Source of the DNA: Yponomeuta sedellus
Lineage: Eukaryota; Arthropoda; Insecta; Lepidoptera; Yponomeutidae
Assembly (NCBI GenBank): GCA_934045075.1
Contig: OW203730.1
Location: 11,088,692 to 11,152,691 of the forward strand
Length of the DNA: 64,000 bases
Direction: 5' to 3'
Below are positions 59,716 through 64,000 of the stretch, piece after piece. Numbering within the stretch: position 1 is the first letter of the stretch; every line of letters begins with the position of its first letter. Position numbers and translations under genes: made by a program. Below the pieces are notes generated by a model, which saw only the letters and a list, made by a program, of their open reading frames with translations, made no database searches and had not been told where the DNA came from.

Positions 59716-59965
59716 CATAGCCCCGGCTGCCTGAGTGATCTTAATCGATCACGGAAGTTAAGCAAGATAGGGTGCGTTCAGTGCACGGATGGGTGACCGT
59801 CTATGACTAACGCTAGTGGCATTTTTCCCACCGGTTCCGTGCTTCACAAGCAAGGCACCTCAAGCATTTGGTGCCGGCTGCCGTCGACAGATGACAGTCG
59901 TTAAACCAAGTCAGAGGCCTTAGGGTGGCTTGAAAACTTCTTACAGTAAGACCAGCTGCTAGTCT
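59716..59965 (+). mobile_element. 5S rRNA-derived SINE, copy with the clearest 5S head (NSMCE1-like intron)
   Basis: ATCGATCACGGAAGTTAAGC and CAGTGCACGGATGGGTGACC correspond in order and spacing to the middle and 3' half of eukaryotic 5S rRNA (A box, intermediate element and C box). The family body follows (GGTGCCGGCTGCCGTCG, GACAGTCGTTAAACCAAGTC, GGCTTGAAAACTTCTTACAG). The 3' end is lost at about 59,965, where AT-rich sequence begins. Confidence 0.75.
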
Positions 59966-60249
59966 TGAATTGAATTGAAATAATTTATTCACTTAAAAAC
60001 ACAGTACAATGACAGAATATACATAACAATGTACAGGATTATTAATTTTAGATTAAAAAGAAACATGCAAGGAATATCAGTGCACTGCGTTTGTGAAAGG
60101 ATCCGACTCAGCATTTGTCACAAAAGGAATACCTTCTGCAACGCTGATATTCTGTCGGCACCTAATATGTAAGATAAGTAAGAAACAAAAGACTCACAAT
60201 AGATAGTTATGAAAATAGAAAGTTATGAATAAGTAAATAATATATACAA

Positions 60250-60265
60250 TAATACATACATACAC

Positions 60266-60298
<33 letters not shown>

Positions 60299-60375
60299 TA
60301 CATACACACACATACATACACACACATACATATATATACATATATAGATACACATACATATATGTATAGATATGT
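60250..60375. repeat. Compound TA/CA/TACA microsatellite
   Basis: About 125 bases of alternating ATAC, ACAC and TATA runs. This is length-variable simple sequence in the intron between the two duplicated terminal exons. Confidence 0.9.
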
Positions 60376-60524
60376 AAATTTCTAATTATATAAGTATTTA
60401 TTTTATAATATAATAAATTAAAAGTTTAAATAGGTTAATTCGACCGATCCTATGGCAGTTACTGTAATTTTATTTTTTGTAAGTTTATTTTTACGCAACA
60501 AGCGCGCCACAACAGCAAACCCTC

Positions 60525-60670
60525 CGGATTGGTTTGCTGCTGTCCGGATTGGTGGAGGGTTGCAACCCTCTTGCAACCCTCCACCAATCCGGACTTGGCC
60601 GCCGTGGTGGAGTATGGCCTATACCTTCCACAGGGAAGAGACCCGTGCCCCTCGATGGGACAAGACTTAA
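60525..60670 (+). mobile_element. 5S-derived SINE family 3' fragment with an internal inverted duplication
   Basis: ATTGGTGGAGGGTTGCAACC is followed by GCAACCCTCCACCAATCCGG, a short hairpin. The usual 3' words then appear (GACTTGGCCGCCGTGGTGGA, GAGACCCGTGCCCCTCGATG). It lies between the duplicated exons of the NSMCE1-like gene. Confidence 0.55.
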
Positions 60671-60772
60671 AGAATAGAAACATCAAATTGTCCTCCAGTA
60701 TAAAACTGGCTTGATATATATTTGCAAATATTATTTAGATCCATTAATAAAACACAAAAATACCTTGTCCAC

Positions 60773-60947
60773 TCACTCTAGAGTTCTCTTCCGTTTTTTG
60801 GTAACTCTCTGCGATATCCCAGCCATAGATTGCTGTGACAAGTCCACATCCTCAGCTGTGGTCTCTTGGGTCAAGTCTGGAGTGGATTGCGCCATTGTCT
60901 CGTAGACCTGAGACTCATTCTCATAGAGTCGTTGAGTAGGGGACAGC
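60773..60947 (-). CDS. NSMCE1-like gene, duplicated terminal exon, copy 1
   Basis: A minus-strand exon of 175 bases after acceptor TTTTTCAG (60,948 upwards). It enters in phase 2, matching the phase-2 donor of the RING exon, so the join reads NGE-R-LSPTQRLYENESQV. It continues AEDVDLSQQSMAGISQRV, ends TKKRKRTLE, then TGA (60,775-60,773). The stop overlaps GA/GTGAGT, a strong donor. The exon can therefore either end the protein or be spliced in frame to copy 2 at 59,630. It is acidic first, basic at the end, with no catalytic motif. Confidence 0.7.
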
Positions 60948-61004
60948 CTGAAAAATTCCCATGGAAAAATCGATGGTAAGATCGCGGGGCACAGTGATAA
61001 TCTT

Positions 61005-62152
61005 CTTCAGGCTACATTAGTCCACTGCTGGACATAGCCCTCCCCTAATGAGCGCCATAGCGCAAGGTTGTGCCATCATTGGGGGGTAATGCCCATAATC
61101 TCCACGCTGGGCATGCGGGTTAGGGATCGCAGTTTGGTGGAATTGTACTGCAGGAGGCGCTGCTGCCCACCTCCGGTTTGTGTCCCTTAGTCGCCTTTGA
61201 CGACACTAGGAGTGGGTCGTTGTCCGATTTTTCGACGAAGAAACGCAACCGTTTTTTCTGGAACGAAAACAGGTCCTCGAAACGGTCCTCGTTCGCAACT
61301 GGTTTCATTGTATGCGGACGAGCAAGGCGCAGAGGACGGTCAAACGAGAGAAACTCTCGTTTCGTCTCGTCGACATTCGTCTCGAAGACTAGTAAAAGAA
61401 ATGGTTGCGGAATGAGGTTGAGGACTAGTTAACGTTTTTCGTTCGATTTCAATATTTTTTTCTTTAAATTAATGAACTTCCCTTCATACTTTTCCAGGCT
61501 TAGGACTAAACATTAAAACTAAACTTTAACTTGAGTAAAAAATAAATACAAAATTACATAATTAACATTCACAATCAGTAAGTAGCATTAAATTATTAAT
61601 TCAAACTGAAAAAATTTAAACAATAACCGTCACCCACGAGCTGCGCGATCGAGCGAGCGAGCGTCGCGACTCGTTGCCATTTATTGCTAAACGACATTAG
61701 ACGCTATACCAACGACATTAAGATACACAGCAATGACCACCGCTTTGCGAACGAGACGAAATCACGAAACATCGGAAAAAGTAAGTTGTTTTACACGATA
61801 TTCGACTGTATACTCATAGACATAAAGATTACTTTATTGTATCACAGACCAAAACGAACGGAACGAGCAAGGAGCCGACGACGACGTCGCAATGATCTCA
61901 TTACGTTCTAGGCTCATTAATATAGCATTAAAGGACATATTTGCGTCAAACAATCTAAGGACTGGTCTCGCGACGAACAAACGCTGGCACTGCTTTAGAG
62001 TCGCTGGCACTGCTTTAGAATGAAACGTAAAACCGTCCTATCGTCGCGGAACACAAAACGGTCTTATAAAACGGTTCGTCTTTGCAACGATCACGCCTAG
62101 ACGACACCCGCGGGAAGAATTTGGGTTGGTGCTATTCTCTAGGCCGACACCA
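61005..62152 (+). mobile_element. Retroelement 3' fragment split by a nested insertion
   Basis: The left part (61,005-61,206) runs CATTAGTCCACTG, AGCCCTCCCCTAATGAGCGC, GGGTAATGCCCATAATC, then GGTTTGTGTCCCTTAGTCGC and GACGACAC. The right part resumes at 62,100 with GACGACACCCGCGGGAAGAA and TTGGTGCTATTCTCTAGGCC. Removing the insert restores the order seen unbroken at 40,612-40,858. Confidence 0.75.
61207..62099. mobile_element. hAT-like non-autonomous DNA transposon with 8-bp target duplication
   Basis: The insert of 893 bases is flanked by direct copies of GACGACAC (61,199-61,206 and 62,100-62,107). Its ends, TAGGAGTGGGTCGTTG and (reverse complement of the right end) TAGGCGTGATCGTTG, are imperfect inverted repeats. 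Eight-base duplications with short TIRs fit the hAT superfamily. Open frames inside (61,178-61,432; 61,684-61,911) are short and lack transposase motifs. Internal sequence is CG-rich (ACGAGCAAGG, GACGACGACGTCGC). Confidence 0.8.
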
Positions 62153-63649
62153 CACAGCAGATAATCTTAAGTGACGTTATCTCTCATCTCCTCTGCTGTG
62201 TAGATTTCTTTATTAATTTACATGAGTATTGTAACATAACAGTAAAATTACACCAATGCGGTACAATATTATATCAGAGCACTACCTGTCATATATCTTC
62301 TAGTATTCTCTTACATTGCGCCTTCACCACACTTGGGGAGGCTTTTTTTAGGATGTATATTTTCCTAGAATCACGATTCAATTTTAAACACGGATGACGA
62401 AAGATTTTTATATCCTCTTCTATAAGTGAGGACATATCTATTATTTAAAAAAACCCATATTTCAGTAATTAACTTAAGTTTAACGATGGTTAAAACCATT
62501 CTTGTAAAATTATTTCAATTCTGTGGGAAAACAGCTCACAGTGTCATGGCGCCGAATCTGTAGGAGAGGCCAGTTTAAAGAAAGATAATGGTGGTATTTT
62601 TTTTTACTTAATACTAATACTTTTCATAATATAACCTTTCGTGTCACATGGTACAAAAACGTGCCACGTACGTGCCCAATCGAGCTCAAACAATACTAGA
62701 TAAAAACATTACAATACTGGTTTCAGCCATTTTGACTGAAACACCGATCGACATCGCTTGACGTCATCTTCTTATATTCTTACTAGCTTTTGCCCGCGAC
62801 TCCGTCCGCGTGGAAAAGATTTAAGGAACAAAACTTTGCAATCTCGTTCACTCCCTTAAAGGGCAAAATTTAGAAAAACGGAACACGTATTCAATCAATT
62901 GTGTTGAAGAGTATTTGTTTTAAGTTTCAAGAAAATTAGACAACATTCTTTATACCTCCCATACAAATTTTGGCAACTCTTTTCGCCCCCTTAGGGGTTG
63001 AATTTCAAAAAATCCAGTCTTATTCCTTGCCTACATTAAATATAGACCCTCTGTGCAAAATTTCAGCTTCCTAGACCCAACGGCTTGGGCTGGGCGTTGA
63101 TGAGTGAGTCAGTCAGGACTTTGAATTTTATTTATATACATAGATTTTCTTTAATAATTATTTTGCCTGCTGCAAGCAAATGGTATCATAAATGCGGCCT
63201 TGTTGGTGATAGCGAGCGTGATTCCTTGAGGCGCTACAAGGGCGCCTTGTTGATTTAGACGAGACTTTAACATTGATGGGCTGTGTTTGTGGAGTGTTTG
63301 GGGTACTACTTACCATTATGAAAATTTCACACGAATAAAGTCAGACAGAACTAGTAACCAAATGTTACATGCACCCATGTATGGACTTCAGTCTTGTTAC
63401 GTGTAGTTGTCCAACTTAGTACCGAAATCTTAGGCCTGACTAGCTCAATTCAACAAATCAATTGTTGTTTACTATGTAAATTAGATCGTTAAGATTTTCA
63501 TGTAGTTTTAGGATGTAACTTCAACTTCCAAGCATTTCCAATACGAGACATCTCAAAACTGACTTGATACAATCTTAACTTTGCCGAGACAATGCACAAT
63601 ACATTGTCATGTTGACATAATTTATAAATTAATGTACAGTAAAATATAC
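62153..63649. other. NSMCE1-like intron remainder
   Basis: The intron between the RING exon and terminal exon copy 1 spans about 63,649-60,948. Outside the listed repeats (including the 62.78-kb retroelement tail) nothing else was recognised here. Confidence 0.45.
62782..63150 (+). mobile_element. Interspersed retroelement 3' region (ACTAGCTTTTGCCCGCG type)
   Basis: ACTAGCTTTTGCCCGCGACT, CCGTCCGCGTGGAAAAGAT, TTCAGCTTCCTAGACCCAAC, GGCTTGGGCTGGGCGTTGAT and GAGTGAGTCAGTCAGGACTT are in the order typical of a common lepidopteran non-LTR 3' unit. It ends in AT-rich sequence with ATACATAGATT. It has no open frame. Confidence 0.6.
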
Positions 63650-63783
63650 CTTTCACCATTGAGTCTTTCAAGCTGGGAAGCGCTGTAGTCAGCCTTACAG
63701 CAAGGCCACTTTTCCACCTTCTCGAGGTAAGTATTCAGGCAGCGAGTGTGGATGGCCAGCCCGCAGGATGGACAGTTGCAGCC
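63650..63783 (-). CDS. RING exon of an NSMCE1 (Nse1)-like E3 ligase
   Basis: A minus-strand exon of 134 bases, acceptor TATTTACAG, phase 0 in, phase 2 out (GAAAG/GTATAT). It encodes GCNCPSCGLAIHTRCLNTYL, then EKVEKWPCCKADYSASQL and ERLNGER. The C-x2-C-G-x3-H-x2-C...C-C spacing matches the C-terminal variant RING of NSMCE1, the Nse1 subunit of the SMC5/6 DNA-repair complex that pairs with a MAGE-type Nse3. This exon gives only the second half of the zinc-binding domain; the rest of the gene lies upstream, beyond base 64,000. The gene converges on the channel gene. The assignment rests on the motif, not a search. Confidence 0.7.
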
Positions 63784-63844
63784 CTGTAAATAGAGAACAA
63801 AAAGCGTCAAAATAACAGTAACAACATTATTATACTATTTTTAT

Positions 63845-63990
63845 TTTTAATGCACTAACCCGTGCTAAGGACAATTTTAAAAACCTATTTAGCTCAATTG
63901 GAAGAGCGCTGGCACGGATAGCCAGAGGTTGCGGGTTCGAATCCTGGCATGGGTGAAATTTTTAGCCTCTAAATAGGTTTTTAAAAGTAA
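63845..63990 (+). mobile_element. tRNA-derived SINE, short opposed-arm copy
   Basis: TGCACTAACCCGTGCTAAGG and AACCTATTTAGCTCAATTGG lead into AGGTTGCGGGTTCGAATCCT and the AGCCTCTAAATAGG arm. The 5' arm and head are fused after a deletion. It lies in the intron upstream of the RING exon. Confidence 0.7.
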
Positions 63991-64000
63991 CAAAATTTTT

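Noticed and set aside
59720..59830. Possible 5S rRNA gene
   Set aside because: Only the internal promoter region matches; the stem-forming ends are absent and the match continues into a dispersed repeat body.
61178..61911. Short open frames with arginine-rich peptides inside the hAT-like insert
   Set aside because: Too short, mutually overlapping, and without transposase or zinc-finger motifs.
1..64000. Bacterial-type systems (CRISPR array, toxin-antitoxin, operon)
   Set aside because: The sequence is clearly an animal genome with spliced genes; the tandem repeats seen lack CRISPR spacing and context.

Overview
The window looks like genomic DNA of a moth or butterfly (Lepidoptera). It is AT-rich, its genes are split by many short GT-AG introns, and it is loaded with tRNA-derived SINEs (one ending in the Lepidoptera-type AATAAGGCCGCC motif), MITEs and non-LTR retrotransposon tails. 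No bacterial-style operons, rRNA operons or CRISPR arrays are visible. Only three host genes can be supported; almost everything else is intron, intergenic DNA or repeat.

Layout. (1) 1-30,239: the minus-strand first coding exon of a held out wings (how/Quaking-type STAR RNA-binding protein) homologue at 30,113-30,239, with no later how exon recognised to its left. Bases 1-30,112 are therefore best read as part of a very long first intron filled with repeats and some unexplained GC-rich islands. (2) 30,240-33,732: intergenic space between how and a divergently transcribed gene, with a second copy of a TA-flanked MITE. (3) 33,733-58,690: one plus-strand gene that I rebuilt from about 32 exons with consistent splice phases, giving roughly 2,161 codons. 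It encodes four fused voltage-gated-like K+ channel repeats, each with six membrane segments, a pore loop, a C-linker and a cyclic-nucleotide-binding-like domain. This is the CNGK (tetraKCNG) architecture known from sea urchin sperm and some fish. The four selectivity-filter motifs differ (ALGD, GYGD, GFGD, GTGD), and only the first binding domain keeps an intact-looking phosphate-binding cassette. (4) 59,456-63,783: the minus-strand 3' end of an NSMCE1 (Nse1) type RING protein gene, convergent with the channel gene, with a tandemly duplicated, phase-matched terminal exon.

Repeats. There are dispersed tRNA-derived SINEs with a constant flanking arm; a SINE family whose head matches the internal promoter region of 5S rRNA; several MITEs; a hAT-like element nested inside a retroelement fragment whose uninterrupted relative lies 20 kb away; a near-perfect 470-bp palindrome; and oppositely oriented copies of one element in two introns flanking repeat IV of the channel. 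Exon borders were predicted by eye from GT-AG signals and frame. No homology search or transcript data was available.
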